From NCBI GenBank assembly GCA_040902885.1, contig JBBDWK010000063.1, positions 1-64,000 of the forward strand: a stretch of 64,000 nt of DNA, written 5' to 3'. The notes under the pieces were generated by a model. That model was not told where the DNA came from and searched no databases. It worked only from the letters and a program-made list of their open reading frames with translations. This stretch comes from JBBDWK01 sp040902885 (GTDB taxonomy: Bacteria > Acidobacteriota > Terriglobia > Bryobacterales > Bryobacteraceae). Positions within the stretch are counted from its first letter, which is position 1, and each line of letters opens with the position of its first letter. Positions 1-8,267 of the stretch are shown piece after piece. Made by a program: the position numbers and the translations under genes.

Positions 1-268
1 GAGCCGAGACAAGCAGTTCCCGCTTCGGCTCACTCTCGGTTGCGGAATCGCTGCGGCGCTAAGATTGGCCTTGCATTTCCGCCGGCCCGGTGGTAACGTG
101 AGACAGACGTGGAGTGATTTAGGTAGCTACTTGCAACCACGTAAAAAAAAGTGCTAAAGGCGAGTCTGCCCAATACGGAATGTCGGCCCTGCGGCCTTTG
201 GTTATGCGACGCCAAAGCAGCAGGGTTTTTTCTTTTTCGGGCCGGCTGCGCTGGATGCTGGAGGAAAA
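1..268. other. leading stretch without a recognised protein gene
   Basis: No convincing coding frame was seen before the first gene at 269. The stretch is rich in potential secondary structure: GAGCCGA (1-7) can pair with TCGGCTC (25-31), and ACGTGG (107-112) with CCACGT (137-142) just before a run of eight A. It ends in an intrinsic-terminator-like structure (187-237, listed separately). It could be the 3' part of a transcript that begins left of the window, or a small structured RNA. I compared it by eye with tmRNA, RNase P RNA and 6S RNA and saw none of their hallmarks. Confidence 0.3.
187..237 (+). terminator. probable intrinsic terminator
   Basis: Two nested helices, CCCTGC (187-192) with GCAGGG (220-225) and CTTTGG (196-201) with CCAAAG (212-217), are followed at once by a T-rich tract of six T, one C and five T (226-237). 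It would end a plus-strand transcript entering from the left, before the gene at 269. Confidence 0.55.
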
Positions 269-613
269 ATGAGCGTCTGGCAACAGGAATCCCTGTCCCA
301 TCCCCTGCGAGGAGAGCTGGTTTCGGTCTCCTTGGCGGCTGAGCCGCGCGATCTCGAGGACGTGCTCGAGATCCTGGCCGAACTTCCCTTTCCCGTAAAT
401 CCCCGGTTGTTCCACAAGGCCGCTTGGGCCTCGCCCGGCATGGACGGCCATGAAGAAAACCGCTTGGCCACCATCGTCGAGTTTCCGGCTTATGCAGCCC
501 ATCTTCCAGAGATCCGGCGGAAACTCGCGGCCGGCGGTTTTCCCGACGAACGCTTGCGCGTATACGGGATGTGGGAAGAGATCCATCCCCGGAAAGTGGC
601 GCAGGGCGCATAA
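269..613 (+). CDS. small hypothetical protein
   Basis: This encodes a 114-residue soluble protein with no signal peptide or membrane segment. It has mixed alpha/beta character, with a central block around AEPRDLEDVLEILAELPFP (about residues 24-42) and an acidic C-terminal half containing VEFPAYAAHLPEIRRKL (about 70-86). My impression from memory is that short proteins with a DLEDxLExLAxLPFPxNP core are common in Acidobacteria, but no function is known to me and I could not check this. It starts at ATG 269, preceded by GGAGGAAAA, which is a usable ribosome site. It ends 2 bases before the GTG start of the next gene, so the two are probably co-transcribed. Confidence 0.6.
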   Translation: MSVWQQESLSHPLRGELVSVSLAAEPRDLEDVLEILAELPFPVNPRLFHKAAWASPGMDGHEENRLATIVEFPAYAAHLPEIRRKLAAGGFPDERLRVYGMWEEIHPRKVAQGA

Positions 614-615
614 TA

Positions 616-1500
616 GTGGACGGAATTCATGGAGGGACACTGAGCGGACGAGCTGCGATTCTCTGGCTGCTGTGCCTGCCCGGCACGCTGGCGGCCCAGA
701 GTCTGCACGTCTACTCCGAATTCCGGCGGATCGATCCATTCGGCAATGTGGTAAGCGCGGACCGGGGAGGAACTCCCAGGGAGATTCTCTCGCCCGCCGT
801 AGCCCGCGGCGGCTTTGCGTCGTTTCATCTGGCCGTCACCATGCCGCGCGACGTGCCATTCACTCTGCACATCGCGCAGAACCCGGACGACACGCTGGGG
901 GCGACCCTGTACCGCGAAAGTTTCGTCCAGCACGGCGAGGATTGGATTCCCGACGCCCTGACGCCGATATCGCTGCCCTACAACGGGGTTATCACGAACT
1001 CCAACGCGATCGAGGAACAGAACACGCTGCCCTTCTGGCTCGATCTCTGGATACCGCCCAAAGTGCCGCCCGGGCGCGTGCGGGTGGAGGCGCAGCTTTT
1101 TTTTAAAGGCCGATGGATTATCTACCCCCTGGAAGTGCGCATTCAATCCGTGGGAGTTCCGAAGCACGGCTGGATTCCCGGCCGTCTCGCTCCCGTGGAA
1201 TCGGCCGTCGAGGCCGTCGCCATGAGCCCGGTCGCCGCATTCCTGTGCGGACTGCACGAGCCCGCGGACGATCCGCCGCCGACCGTCCGGCGCATGATCC
1301 GCCGCAACGTACTGCAGGATTTGGCCCTCGCTCGGACGATTGAGGATAGCAAGGGGCCGGATACGGTCGCGGGCCTGTTCCTGGCCGAGTTGGGCACCGA
1401 CGACCTTGAGGGATGGTGCGAAAGCCGCCCGCCCGAGGGCCCGCACCGCGAGTGGTATCTGAAAGTGCGCGACTCCCTGCGAACCGGGGAAGTCCGTTAG
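616..1500 (+). CDS. secreted hypothetical protein
   Basis: The frame is open from upstream, but the best start is GTG 616, two bases after the previous stop. It gives a 294-residue protein whose residues 10-27 (GRAAILWLLCLPGTLAAQ) look like a signal peptide cleaved after AAQ. The mature part has alternating beta-strand character (about residues 28-190, including NTLPFWLDLWIPPKVPPG) resembling the Ig-like front ends of exported Acidobacteria proteins, then a more helical charged C-terminus. No catalytic motif was recognised. The protein is probably periplasmic or outer-membrane associated. An antisense open frame covers the same DNA, but only this strand gives a signal peptide and sensible composition. 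Confidence 0.6.
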   Translation: MDGIHGGTLSGRAAILWLLCLPGTLAAQSLHVYSEFRRIDPFGNVVSADRGGTPREILSPAVARGGFASFHLAVTMPRDVPFTLHIAQNPDDTLGATLYRESFVQHGEDWIPDALTPISLPYNGVITNSNAIEEQNTLPFWLDLWIPPKVPPGRVRVEAQLFFKGRWIIYPLEVRIQSVGVPKHGWIPGRLAPVESAVEAVAMSPVAAFLCGLHEPADDPPPTVRRMIRRNVLQDLALARTIEDSKGPDTVAGLFLAELGTDDLEGWCESRPPEGPHREWYLKVRDSLRTGEVR

Positions 1501-1536
1501 CCCTACCCTGTTCGCCGACCCATCAACGCCTGGGCC

Positions 1537-2340
1537 CTATTCGCCCGAGGACCACGCGACACGGAATTCCGGGTAAAGGGTCAGGCCGCCGCAGGCGAAG
1601 ATGGTCTGGCCGGTGATGTAACTGGCATCGTCCGAAGCGAGGAATGCGAACACGGAAGCGATCTCCTCCGGCCCGGCCGCCCGCCCCATCGGAATGTGGC
1701 TTTCCACTTCCGCGCGCGCCTTGGGATCGTCGATCCAGGCCCGATTGATCGGCGTGACCACGGCGCCGGGACCTACCGCGTTCACGCGAATGCCGCGTCC
1801 CGCGTACTCGAGCGCCAGGGTCTTTGTCAGGTTCTCCATCCCGCCTTTGCTGACGGAGTAACTCAGGTATTTCGGCTTGGGGATCATCTCATGCACGCTG
1901 GAATTATTGAGGATGATGCCGCCTCCTCCTCGCGCGATAAAGTGACGCAGAGCCTCCCTCGCGCATAGAAACGCGCCGCGCAGGTTGACGCCCATGACGC
2001 GGTCGAAGTCGGCCGCCTTCACCTCGTGGCTGGGGCATGGTTGCTGAATTCCCGCGTTGTTGACCAGCACGTCGAGCGAGCCGAACGCTTCCAGCACCTT
2101 CGCGAACATGGCTTGGATCTGCTCCTCCTGGGAGACATCCGCTTGAACCACAAGATCGTTGCCCCCGCCGCTCGTGCGGGCCTTCCGTACAAGTGCTCTC
2201 GTGGCTTCGGCCTCCTCATCCCCGCGGAAATAGTTGATGGCGACGTTTGCCCCCTCCTGAGCGAACCGGATCGCGATCGCCTGTCCAATGCCGGAGGATG
2301 CGCCCGTGATTAGAACGTTCTTTCCTTGCAGTCTCAGCAT
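1537..2340 (-). CDS. SDR family oxidoreductase (glucose 1-dehydrogenase-like)
   Basis: This is a classical short-chain dehydrogenase/reductase of 267 residues, a normal length for the family. The cofactor loop TGASSGIG lies at residues 12-19, NNAG at 94-97, and the catalytic set is Ser148, Tyr161 and Lys165 (YSVSK) with Asn119 in the helix before. It should reduce or oxidise a small alcohol or sugar with NAD(P)(H) in the cytoplasm. The closest flavour is the glucose-1-dehydrogenase / 3-oxoacyl-ACP-reductase-like group, but the substrate cannot be read from the sequence. The gene stands alone, convergent with the hypothetical gene at 616 and divergent from the cytochrome-like gene at 2455. Confidence 0.9.
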   Translation of the reverse strand: MLRLQGKNVLITGASSGIGQAIAIRFAQEGANVAINYFRGDEEAEATRALVRKARTSGGGNDLVVQADVSQEEQIQAMFAKVLEAFGSLDVLVNNAGIQQPCPSHEVKAADFDRVMGVNLRGAFLCAREALRHFIARGGGGIILNNSSVHEMIPKPKYLSYSVSKGGMENLTKTLALEYAGRGIRVNAVGPGAVVTPINRAWIDDPKARAEVESHIPMGRAAGPEEIASVFAFLASDDASYITGQTIFACGGLTLYPEFRVAWSSGE

Positions 2341-2454
2341 GATGTGTTCCTCATTCGGCCTCGCCTAAGGCCAAATCAAATTCTAGTGCAGCCAACCGGC
2401 TACAACTTAGAGTAGAATCTGTACAGCATCCATTTCGAAATAAAGGTCGAGGGC

Positions 2455-4776
2455 GTGCGCCTCCAAGTTCTCATTCTCCTGATCACGCTGTTCGCGGCCG
2501 GCATCCCGCTCCGGGCCGATCCCTCCAGGTCTTTCGAGACGATTGTACAGCCCGTGCTCGCGAATTCGTGCGCGGCGTGCCACAACGACCGGATGGCCTC
2601 GGGAGGCCTTAACATCGGCCTTTATTCGACGCCCGGCTCCATCGCGGAACATCGCGGCGACTGGGAGAGGATTCTCCAGAAGATCCGCACCGGCGAAATG
2701 CCCCCCAAGGGCGTTCCGCGGCCGCCGGATGGCCAGATCGACGCCCTGATGAATTTCGTCCGGGACGAATTCGAGAAGGCCGACCGCAACGTGAAGCCCG
2801 ACCCGGGCCGCGTCACCGCGCGCCGTCTGAACCGGAGCGAGTATTCGAATACCATCCGCGACCTTCTGTCCGTGGACTTCAGCGCGGAGCGGGATTTCCC
2901 GACCGACGATTCCGGCTACGGCTTCGACAACATCGGCGATGTGTTGACCATCTCGCCGGTGCTCATGGAGAAGTACATGGTGGCCGCCGAGAGGATCGCG
3001 GCCAGAGCGCTGGGAGCGGACCCGCTGCCCAATCCGCTCGAGGTTGAGTACCACTCCAAGGACAAAAGTATCCGGCGGCCGGACTGGAGCACCATCGAAG
3101 CGACGCATCGCATCGAATGGGATGGCGAGTACATCGTCCGAATCGGACTGCCCGGAGAACGCGCCCCGGACGGAAAACCCGTGACCATGGGCTTCTGGAT
3201 GGATGGAACGCTTTTGCACTCGAGGTCTGTCGAGACCAAGCCGTCCGGGCTGGTGTACTTCAATCCGTATTCGGAAGAGGAGCTGCGGCTGAATCTTCCC
3301 GAAGGCGACCATACCTTCCGCGTTGGTTTCATCGCGGACGACTTTGTCAAAGGTCTGTCGGAGAAGGAAGCTTACAGCAGCAAGAAGAACAAGTACCTCA
3401 ACATGATGACCTTCGTCGGGCCGTTCGCCGCCGAGGGTGAAAAGCCGAGCCGCAAGAAGATCCTGAGCTGCGATCCGAACTCCGGCTCCGCGTGCGTCGA
3501 GAAGATCGTTTCCACACTCGCCCGCCGCGCCTACCGCCGCCCAGTCGCGAGGAAGGACGTCGCGCCGCTGGTAAAGTTTGTCGGCGTCGCCAAAGCCGAG
3601 GGCCAGACGGTCGAGCAGGGCATTCGACTGGCTATCACGGCGATGCTGGTCTCGCCGCACTTCCTGTTCCGCATCGAGCGCGACCCGGATCCGACCGATC
3701 CGGAAAAGATACACAGGATTTCGGATATCGAACTGGCTTCGCGCCTGAGCTACTTCCTCTGGAGTTCGATTCCGGACGACGAACTGCTGGGCTTGGCCGA
3801 AGCGCGAAAGCTGCGCGTCCCTGGCGTACTGGATGCGCAGGTCAAGCGCATGCTTGCCGACGAGCGGTCCGCCGCATTGGCGGAAAATTTCGCGGGCCAG
3901 TGGCTGGAGACCCGAAATCTCGACAGCGTGAAGCCGGACCCGCAAAGGTTTCCGGAATGGGGTCCGGACCTGCGGGACGCGATGAAGACCGAAACGCGGA
4001 TGTTCTTCGAATCCCTGGTGCGCGAGAACCGCCCGCTCCCGGACTTCCTGGACGCCAAATACACCTTTTTGAACGACCGGCTGGCGAAGCATTATGGCAT
4101 CGAAGGCGTCGCCGGACCCGAGTTCCGGCGTGTGGAGATCGCCACGGACCAGCGCGGGGGCATCCTGAGCCATGCCAGTGTCCTCACCGTCTCCAGCTAT
4201 CCGACACGCACCTCGCCCGTGATCCGCGGGAAGTATGTGCTCCAGAACATCCTCGGAGCGCCGCCCCCCGAGCCGCCGCCCGATGTGCCGGCGCTGGACG
4301 AAGAGGCCGTGGGCAACGCGGGTTCCCTGCGGCAGCAACTCGAGAAACATCGCAGCAACGCAATCTGCGCCTCCTGCCACAGCCGGATGGACGTTCTCGG
4401 CTTTGCGCTCGAGAATTACGATGGCATCGGCAAGTGGCGCACGATGGACGGTAAATTTCCGGTCGATTCAAGCGGCACCATGCCCAACGGAAAATCCTTT
4501 TCCAGCCCGGCCGAGATGAGGGCCGTTTTGAAAGAGGAGCTTCCGGATTTTGCGCGGTGCATCACCGAGAAGATGCTGACATACGCTCTGGGACGAGGTT
4601 TGGAGCGGTATGATCGGAAAACCGTGGATGAGATCAACCGGAAACTGGCGGCGTCCGGCTACCGGCTTCAGACGTTGATTGACGAGATTGTGCGAAGTCT
4701 CCCGTTCCAGTCGAGACGAGGCGAGGTTTCGAGAACCGAAAATGTGGCAAAGCCGAAAGAGGTAGCTCTCAGATGA
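2455..4776 (+). CDS. DUF1592-type (PSD/PSCyt) cytochrome-like protein
   Basis: A 773-residue exported protein of the family abundant in Planctomycetes and Acidobacteria. A signal peptide (residues 1-21) is followed by a cytochrome-like segment with a CAACH haem-binding motif at 39-43. The PSD3 (DUF1587) block with RRLNRSEYSNTIRDLL starts near 125, then come DUF1595 (about 345-405), DUF1592 (about 415-545) and the DUF1588/DUF1585 region, which carries a second motif CASCH near 641-645. Covalent c-type haem in the periplasm is implied; the reaction is unknown. It starts at GTG 2455. Its stop overlaps the start of the DUF1552 gene (ATGA), the usual partner of this family, so the two form an operon. 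Confidence 0.88.
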   Translation: MRLQVLILLITLFAAGIPLRADPSRSFETIVQPVLANSCAACHNDRMASGGLNIGLYSTPGSIAEHRGDWERILQKIRTGEMPPKGVPRPPDGQIDALMNFVRDEFEKADRNVKPDPGRVTARRLNRSEYSNTIRDLLSVDFSAERDFPTDDSGYGFDNIGDVLTISPVLMEKYMVAAERIAARALGADPLPNPLEVEYHSKDKSIRRPDWSTIEATHRIEWDGEYIVRIGLPGERAPDGKPVTMGFWMDGTLLHSRSVETKPSGLVYFNPYSEEELRLNLPEGDHTFRVGFIADDFVKGLSEKEAYSSKKNKYLNMMTFVGPFAAEGEKPSRKKILSCDPNSGSACVEKIVSTLARRAYRRPVARKDVAPLVKFVGVAKAEGQTVEQGIRLAITAMLVSPHFLFRIERDPDPTDPEKIHRISDIELASRLSYFLWSSIPDDELLGLAEARKLRVPGVLDAQVKRMLADERSAALAENFAGQWLETRNLDSVKPDPQRFPEWGPDLRDAMKTETRMFFESLVRENRPLPDFLDAKYTFLNDRLAKHYGIEGVAGPEFRRVEIATDQRGGILSHASVLTVSSYPTRTSPVIRGKYVLQNILGAPPPEPPPDVPALDEEAVGNAGSLRQQLEKHRSNAICASCHSRMDVLGFALENYDGIGKWRTMDGKFPVDSSGTMPNGKSFSSPAEMRAVLKEELPDFARCITEKMLTYALGRGLERYDRKTVDEINRKLAASGYRLQTLIDEIVRSLPFQSRRGEVSRTENVAKPKEVALR

Positions 4777-6119
4777 CGATCACGCGCAAGGCGCTGCCAA
4801 GACGAATGTTTCTGCGAGGTATGGGGACGGCCATCGCCCTGCCCGTCCTTGATGCCATGGCCCCGGCCCTGGCGTCGAGCAAGATCCCCGGCAAAGCGCC
4901 CGTCCGCATGGGATTCGTGTACGTGCCAAACGGCATGGATGTACGGAACTGGAACCTGGATTACGAGGGCAAGCTCGGGCAACTGTCCCGGATCATGAAG
5001 CCGCTCGAGCCCTACAAGAGCGACATCCTCGTGCTCAGCAACCTCACGCATAACAACGGGCGGGCGCTGCTTGACGGCGCGGGCGATCATGGCCGCTGCT
5101 GCGGCTCGTACCTGACGGGAATGCAGCCCCGGAAGTCGGCGGTCGATATCAAGGTGGGCATATCCTTCGATCAGATCGTCGCGAATCAAATTGGCAGCCA
5201 GACGAGATTCCCGTCGCTCGAGCTCGGCATGGAGGACGCCCGGCAGGCCGGAGATTGCGACTCGGGCTACTCCTGCGCCTATACGAACAACCTAGCTTGG
5301 AGAAGCGAAACCCAGCCGCTGCCGCCGATTCTCGACCCGCGCGCCCTGTTTGAGCGTCTCTTCGGGAGCGACGCCGGGCTAACTCCCGAGGCCCGGGAGC
5401 GCCGGAACCGGTTCCGCCGCAGCATCCTGGATTTCGTGACCGACGATACGAGGAAGCTCCAATCCCATCTCGGTCCCACGGACAAGCGCAAGCTCGAGGA
5501 ATATCTTTCGTCGATTCGCGAGATCGAGCGCCAGATCGAGAGGGCCGAGAAAGACAACGCCCAAATCGATCCCGGGATGGAGAAGCCATATGGCGTTCCA
5601 GCCAACTTCGCCGAGCATTTCAAGTTGATGACCGACATGCTGACGGTTTCTCTTCAGGCCGATCTCAGCCGCATTTTCACATTCCTGGTTACGCGCGAGG
5701 GAACGTCGCGGCCGTACCGCGAAATCGGCATTCCCGACGGCCATCATCCGCTGACCCATCACCGCAACGACCCGGCGCTGATGGAGAAGGTGAGCCAGAT
5801 CAACACCTATCACGTGCAGCAATTCGCGGGCTGGGTGGAGAAGCTGAAATCGATCCAGGAGGGCGATTCGACGCTGCTCGACAATTCGATGATCGTATAC
5901 GGGGCGGGGCTCAGCGACGGCAACCGTCACAATCACGAAGACCTGCCTACGCTGATTGCCGGCCGCGGCGGAAAATTCATCAAGACCGGGCGGCGCGTCA
6001 CGTACCGCAGGGAGACGCCCATGTCGAATCTCTTCCTGACTATGATGGACCGGATGGGCGTACACGTGGAGCAGTTCGCCGATTCGACAGGACGGCTCGA
6101 AGGTCTGGATTTGAGCTAG
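4773..6119 (+). CDS. DUF1552 domain protein, Tat-exported
   Basis: This 448-residue protein opens with a twin-arginine signal (RRMFLRG at residues 11-17, then a hydrophobic stretch to about 35), so it should be folded in the cytoplasm and exported by Tat. A tatA-type gene is present at 27.2 kb. The rest matches the DUF1552 family as I know it: FVYVPNGMD near residue 49, conserved acidic and histidine residues such as IPDGHHPLTHH near 325, and a C-terminal part with YGAGLSDGNRHNHEDLP near 373. That last part recalls alkaline-phosphatase-like or sulfatase-like DUF1501/1552 folds and suggests metal binding (inference). It overlaps the upstream cytochrome-like gene by 4 bases. No substrate is known. 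Confidence 0.87.
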   Translation: MTITRKALPRRMFLRGMGTAIALPVLDAMAPALASSKIPGKAPVRMGFVYVPNGMDVRNWNLDYEGKLGQLSRIMKPLEPYKSDILVLSNLTHNNGRALLDGAGDHGRCCGSYLTGMQPRKSAVDIKVGISFDQIVANQIGSQTRFPSLELGMEDARQAGDCDSGYSCAYTNNLAWRSETQPLPPILDPRALFERLFGSDAGLTPEARERRNRFRRSILDFVTDDTRKLQSHLGPTDKRKLEEYLSSIREIERQIERAEKDNAQIDPGMEKPYGVPANFAEHFKLMTDMLTVSLQADLSRIFTFLVTREGTSRPYREIGIPDGHHPLTHHRNDPALMEKVSQINTYHVQQFAGWVEKLKSIQEGDSTLLDNSMIVYGAGLSDGNRHNHEDLPTLIAGRGGKFIKTGRRVTYRRETPMSNLFLTMMDRMGVHVEQFADSTGRLEGLDLS

Positions 6120-6149
6120 ACTTGCCCGCTCGCGTACGCGCGCGGTTCG

Positions 6150-7205
6150 GTGCACAGGATGCAGTTTTCAGGACAAGCGAAGCCCCCGGTCGGAATCGTT
6201 TTCGACTCCGATATGGGCAACAGTATCGATGACGCGCTGGCGCTCGCCCTGCTCTACGGCTTCGACGGCAAGCGGGAGGCGCGCGTCGTATCCGTCAGCG
6301 TCAGCAAATCCAATCTGAAGGCCGCGGCCTTTTGCGAGGTAGTCGGGCGCTTTTACGCCGGAACCGTGAGCGGGGCCTTCAATTCATTTTCGAGGACCCT
6401 TCCGGTCGGTCTCTCCACGGAAGGCAAGATGCCCGAGGACACGCCGTTGCTCGATGTGGCGCTGGCAAGGCGGAACGCCGAGGGGGTGCCCGCCTATGCT
6501 CACGGCATCGAGAAGCTCAACGACACGGCTGAAGTTGCCGCGCTGATCCGGAACGCGTTTACAGCCCAGCACGACCAGAACTGCATTGTCGTCCTGGTTG
6601 GGCCCGCGACGAATCTCGCCAGAGTTCTGGCCTTGCCGGGCGTCAAGGACCTCATCTCGAGCAAGGTGCGGTTCCTGTCCGTGATGGGCGGCGCATATCC
6701 GGACGGTGAGCCTGAGTTCAACATCAAGACCGATATTCCGGCGGCGAAAAAACTCTTTGCCGAATGGCCGACGCCGATCATCGCTTCCGGTTTTGAGGTT
6801 GGCGAATCGCTGCTGTTCCCCGCGGCGAGCATCGAGCAGGATTTCGCCTGGTCGCCCGCTCATCCGGTTGTCGATGCCTACCGCGCGTACAAGCCGATGC
6901 CGTATGACGCGCCGACTTGGGATATGAGCGCAGTGCTCTATGCGGTTCGTCCTCAGGAGGGCTACTTCGGACTATCCGAACCGGGCACGATTCAGGTGCT
7001 CGACGACGGCCGCACGAAATTCGCCCCGTCGGCCGAAGGGAAGCATCGGTACCTGACTCTGGACCCGGCGCAGAAGGAACGCATTGTTCAGACATACAGG
7101 GAAGTCGCGAGCGCGAAACCGGTACCGAGGCAGCGGCGTTTCCGCACCCAGCAACAGCAGGAGGTGAAGCCCCCGAAGCCTCCCGAGGCCAAGCCGCAGC
7201 AGTAG
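6150..7205 (+). CDS. nucleoside hydrolase-like protein
   Basis: A 351-residue member of the inosine-uridine-preferring nucleoside hydrolase family. The signature DSDMGNSIDDALAL begins near residue 19 and gives the calcium-binding aspartates Asp19, Asp21, Asp27 and Asp28. LVGPATNLA near 150 is the second conserved block. The family cleaves the N-glycosidic bond of ribonucleosides. There is no clear signal peptide from GTG 6150; ATG 6159 is an equally plausible start (348 residues). The C-terminal tail is rich in Pro, Lys and Gln and likely disordered. It follows the DUF1592/DUF1552 pair by 30 bases on the same strand, so it may belong to that operon, a link whose meaning is unclear. Confidence 0.85.
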   Translation: MHRMQFSGQAKPPVGIVFDSDMGNSIDDALALALLYGFDGKREARVVSVSVSKSNLKAAAFCEVVGRFYAGTVSGAFNSFSRTLPVGLSTEGKMPEDTPLLDVALARRNAEGVPAYAHGIEKLNDTAEVAALIRNAFTAQHDQNCIVVLVGPATNLARVLALPGVKDLISSKVRFLSVMGGAYPDGEPEFNIKTDIPAAKKLFAEWPTPIIASGFEVGESLLFPAASIEQDFAWSPAHPVVDAYRAYKPMPYDAPTWDMSAVLYAVRPQEGYFGLSEPGTIQVLDDGRTKFAPSAEGKHRYLTLDPAQKERIVQTYREVASAKPVPRQRRFRTQQQQEVKPPKPPEAKPQQ

Positions 7206-7250
7206 CGGTAGCGGTTCACGCGGAAAAGGCAGGCTGAATGCCTACCCCAC

Positions 7251-8267
7251 CTAGCGCTTCGGCATCAATTCCACCCGCCCGGGGACGGCAACGCGCCGGG
7301 GGTGTCCGCCTTTGTACCAGACCATGTAATACCTTGGCGGCTGGTAGTGGTTCTCCGCGGTGAATGGCGGTGCAAAGCGGCTGCCGACGAGGTCATTGCG
7401 AACAAAGAAGGCGTCGGAACCGGTAAGATTGCAGCCCACCAGCGAGTATCCTTTTTCCCGGCCCAGCGCCTCCAAAGCCGTCAGACTGGCTCCGAAGTGA
7501 CTCGTCCCATCCCATGAGGACCGGGGTTCATAGTTCACTACCCAAGAGATGCCCGGAGGATAAATTGCGTTGTACTCGATGACGACCACGCGAGGCGAAT
7601 AGGATTGGATCGCCTGCCAGACCCAGTAGTCGTTTCTGTCGATGTCAATCGTCAACAGATCGAAGGAGCGGGGCACATTGGCGGACCGAAGCAGATCCTC
7701 GATGTTCTCCGCCGTTACAAACGCGTGCCGTACGTTCAGGCGGCCCTCCCGGATCTGCGTTTTGAACTTCGATGCCGCGGAACTGGCGTGCGCCTCGGCC
7801 CCCTCCATCCATAGTCCCGACCAGCCGCCCATCAAAAGCAGGACCGTGTTGTTCTCACTGCCGTCGGCGGATCCAAACTCCACGAAGTATCTGCTTTCGG
7901 CGCCAATCCTGCGGAAGATCTCCGCTATGATGCCGTCCTGCCCGCTCTGCGAAAAGACAGTTGCCTCGTGCCGCTCAAGACGCTTCGCATCGCCTGGTGT
8001 TTGCGCGACCACACGGCTCCGCAGAAGATCGACTTGAAGCTGATTTAACAGATCGACCTGGTATTGCGTGGCGCCGGCCGCTGCGGCCGGTTCGGGAGCC
8101 GCCAGCGGGCCGAAGACCGCGATCCACGGGAAAACGAACGCGACCAGTCCGAAAAACAGCGCGCAGGCCGCAAAGTTGGTTTTCTTCCTGCTGTGAAAAC
8201 CATACGCGGCGGCGAGTAACGCCAGTCCAGCGATCTCACTCAGCCAGAATGCGATCGGGTTGCTCAC
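7251..8267 (-). CDS. membrane-anchored FkbM-like methyltransferase
   Basis: A 338-residue protein with two N-terminal membrane segments (about residues 5-25 and 32-57), then a linker, then a methyltransferase-like domain. The latter opens with FSQSGQDGIIAEIF (105-118) and the SAM-binding strand YFVEFGSADGSENNT (127-141), followed by GLWMEGAE and LLTIDIDRNDYW. This pattern is typical of FkbM-type enzymes, which often O-methylate sugars. It overlaps by 4 bases the upstream acid-sugar-dehydratase-like gene on the same strand, so they are surely co-transcribed. An N-terminal anchor is unusual for this family and suggests action at the inner membrane, perhaps on a lipid-linked glycan (inference). 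Confidence 0.75.
   Translation of the reverse strand: MSNPIAFWLSEIAGLALLAAAYGFHSRKKTNFAACALFFGLVAFVFPWIAVFGPLAAPEPAAAAGATQYQVDLLNQLQVDLLRSRVVAQTPGDAKRLERHEATVFSQSGQDGIIAEIFRRIGAESRYFVEFGSADGSENNTVLLLMGGWSGLWMEGAEAHASSAASKFKTQIREGRLNVRHAFVTAENIEDLLRSANVPRSFDLLTIDIDRNDYWVWQAIQSYSPRVVVIEYNAIYPPGISWVVNYEPRSSWDGTSHFGASLTALEALGREKGYSLVGCNLTGSDAFFVRNDLVGSRFAPPFTAENHYQPPRYYMVWYKGGHPRRVAVPGRVELMPKR

Noticed and set aside
1..186. tmRNA, RNase P RNA or 6S RNA at the left end
   Set aside because: None of the conserved cores, tag sequence or tRNA-like end of those RNAs was found, only generic stems.
490..1446. A 318-codon minus-strand frame over the first hypothetical genes
   Set aside because: Very Arg-rich composition typical of antisense frames; the plus-strand genes have a ribosome site and signal peptide.
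2407..4380. A 657-codon open frame on the minus strand across the DUF1592 gene
   Set aside because: It is antisense to a gene with clear haem and PSD motifs, has no family character and exists because high-GC codons keep the opposite strand open.
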